Source: Dermatophagoides farinae
Lineage: Eukaryota; Arthropoda; Arachnida; Sarcoptiformes; Pyroglyphidae
Reading direction: 5' to 3'
Assembly (NCBI RefSeq): GCF_024713945.1
Contig: NC_134679.1
Span: 4,717,001-4,781,000 of the forward strand
Length of the DNA: 64,000 nucleotides
Below, in pieces: positions 63,901-64,000 of this stretch. Below the pieces are notes generated by a model. That model saw nothing but the letters and a program-made list of their open reading frames with translations. It did no database searches and was not told where the DNA came from. Numbering within the stretch: the first letter of the stretch is position 1; each line of letters starts with the position of its first letter. The position numbers and the translations under genes are program-made.

Positions 63901-64000
63901 TTGATTAAAGAATTAAAAGACCAATGGGATGAACGTTTTTTGAAATACACGTTTACCGAAAAAGCAATGGAAGAATTGGCGGAGATCAATGCCAAATTAA
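60907..64000 (+). CDS. Gag-protease-(RT fragment)-Env-like fused polyprotein, 3' open
   Basis: One frame from ATG 60907 runs 1,031 codons to the window edge without a stop; the upstream frame closes at TGA 60784. Residues 1-275 are a Gln/Asn-rich Gag leader. About 276-470 resemble the DUF1759-type Gag core (KFDGNFRNFNDFF, TRTWLEGY). Zinc knuckles: CX2CX4HX4C at 479 and 511, CX2CX3HX4C at 530. The protease-like domain has LLDPGS (Asp631, usual Ser/Thr replaced by Pro) and LLGRDD (near 698). RT starts at about 756 (DVFAKSKFDIG) and stops after IIES (817), where the first SP motif should follow. From about 819 the frame is Env-like: hydrophobic signal-like stretch after Met829, RKKR at 932-935, a hydrophobic segment (about 937-965), then heptad-rich helix (about 975-1005). 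The transmembrane anchor would be outside the window. Confidence 0.82.
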   Translation, partial: MTDSQKITDQQMQNLLKYKEVLQSTLRLIFQEFENGTISMFRFTFEFAQLLLRIELYEKDVSQFVKNNAERYDCGTLKFRTMDNEMILNQLQQKYNAMDQEGLHNPEQTMATGIRNHSRDEFMIPVNPRPHTVLDERSMAYMAQTQRSQSMMDIANHQNVQRSNLARSFSAMETVPTREQLTNFFEPSHQIPTSSTGRNNVNRFNDRNYHETEEMLIHSNSNYAGQHEDNQQINWRSSNDNLQSNQHFLPEPRPRLAFQSFGNQDVNHTTHNLPERRIPFKANRVQFINKFDGNFRNFNDFFQPFCNNVDKTDLDDATKLQILKSKLDSKTRTWLEGYSTDEDYENAKRTLLRHFNSMFALKNDVLKKFAELQPPYDDHDLEGYRRMMTSARSSYLSLKRAGADAFTITLLTKQIKGKLSPIRLSILEERSDQEDIEQVIKYLENIVDKLQDNADPFLVNNKKFTRQANRSFRENRGACIFCGDKTHSAKNCKLDLTTAEKRQLAFDAGVCTGCYQQGHIFRYCRSAEHCSQCNGSHKLVDCPSKQSKSNWRSQTNQKSSEKEKQQTIPKAVNSLDAEPQALIDLNTPDNSEESENEQGECFSVNNMEKKSIPPILARARIDNKKVTILLDPGSNINIISKSECDNLKLDIFKSKISIKVTEHRLNSFQACFAHMKLGTIKRKIIFRIVNDDDMPILLGRDDIHAFKIMLFPGDRELIPMQMTTLQRPEPSEFRKSCYHVKAKDEQTEKQNLNDLLQLDDVFAKSKFDIGLVSTEKCQIQLTNNMPIVRKVYPCSIEDQSKIDNQFKELLDNKIIESQIKKTARYHALMAAILVMMFLPTGFLAGIPTTDPIIWKKTQHAVATGTEYRTYMVGLQDPCKAWVGANKEFHQGYYTTKIKENENDCLYEMMIISQIKKHCDSETDLSYKINNQRKKRSLTALASTGVYAIATNPGQVISIFNSIIGFVSNFRTQYRVKAYQKQTEEKIAEMEQLLENQNQLIKELKDQWDERFLKYTFTEKAMEELAEINAKL

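Larger units (their letters stand above)
60762..64000 (+). mobile_element. Pol-deleted LTR-retroelement (gag-PR-env type), truncated by window
   Basis: Gag, zinc knuckles, protease-like domain and the first block of reverse transcriptase are followed by an envelope-like segment. No further RT (no YxDD), RNase H or integrase lies between. Less AT-rich sequence and different codon use set it off from its surroundings. LTRs, primer-binding site and target duplication are not identified; the left boundary given is approximate. Clade is uncertain: the Gag core and knuckles look BEL/Pao-like, while the RT fragment reads more like Ty3/gypsy. Confidence 0.8.

Noticed and set aside
1-64000. CRISPR arrays, bacterial operons or rRNA genes
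   Set aside because: Repeats are simple microsatellites without unique spacers; the genes are intron-bearing eukaryotic ones; no rRNA or convincing tRNA fold was seen by eye, though a tRNA scan could not be run.

Overview
The window looks like nuclear DNA of a small arthropod, most likely an acariform mite of the Dermatophagoides/Sarcoptes type. This is inferred from style, not from a database match: AT-rich sequence, abundant (GAT)n, (GTT)n and (CA)n microsatellites, many introns of 55-100 bp, and conserved animal genes packed at both ends.

Left end (1-10.1 kb): the last two exons of the mitochondrial succinate dehydrogenase flavoprotein (SDHA, +), an intronless cytohesin ARF exchange factor (-), an unusual pseudokinase (-), the WW-binding adaptor WBP2 (-), and the ribosome-biogenesis WD-repeat protein DCAF13/SOF1 (+), which diverges from WBP2 across a 315-bp shared promoter.

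Centre (10.4-48.1 kb): one + strand gene of at least 13 exons appears to span about 38 kb. Its 5' exons encode pseudouridine-5'-phosphate glycosidase and its 3' exons encode a PfkB-type pseudouridine kinase, the known eukaryotic bifunctional pseudouridine-degrading fusion. Its introns are enlarged to about 4.5, 25.1 and 4.7 kb. They are filled with microsatellites and host at least four antisense coding units: a tetraspanin, an unrecognised Asp/Asn-rich protein, and a cluster of claudin-like four-span membrane proteins. In that cluster two TM1/loop-1 first exons may share one set of TM2-TM4 exons. A one-base phase conflict near 47.45-47.53 kb in the kinase part is unresolved.

Right end (48.4-55.6 kb): CAND1 (cullin-RING ligase exchange factor, +), hydroxymethylbilane synthase (haem synthesis, -, convergent with CAND1), and ribosomal protein eS4 (+, divergent from HMBS). 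After about 1.7 kb without a gene there is one orphan first exon at 57.3 kb, then about 3.4 kb of low-complexity sequence.

Right edge (60.8 kb to the end): an LTR-retroelement-type reading frame of more than 1,030 codons, still open at the window edge. It carries Gag, three zinc knuckles, a protease-like domain and only the first block of reverse transcriptase. It then passes in frame into an envelope-like segment with a signal-like hydrophobic stretch, a basic cleavage motif, a hydrophobic segment and a heptad-rich region. The rest of pol is absent. This gag-PR-env fusion and the nested claudin exon cluster are the two most unusual structures in the window.
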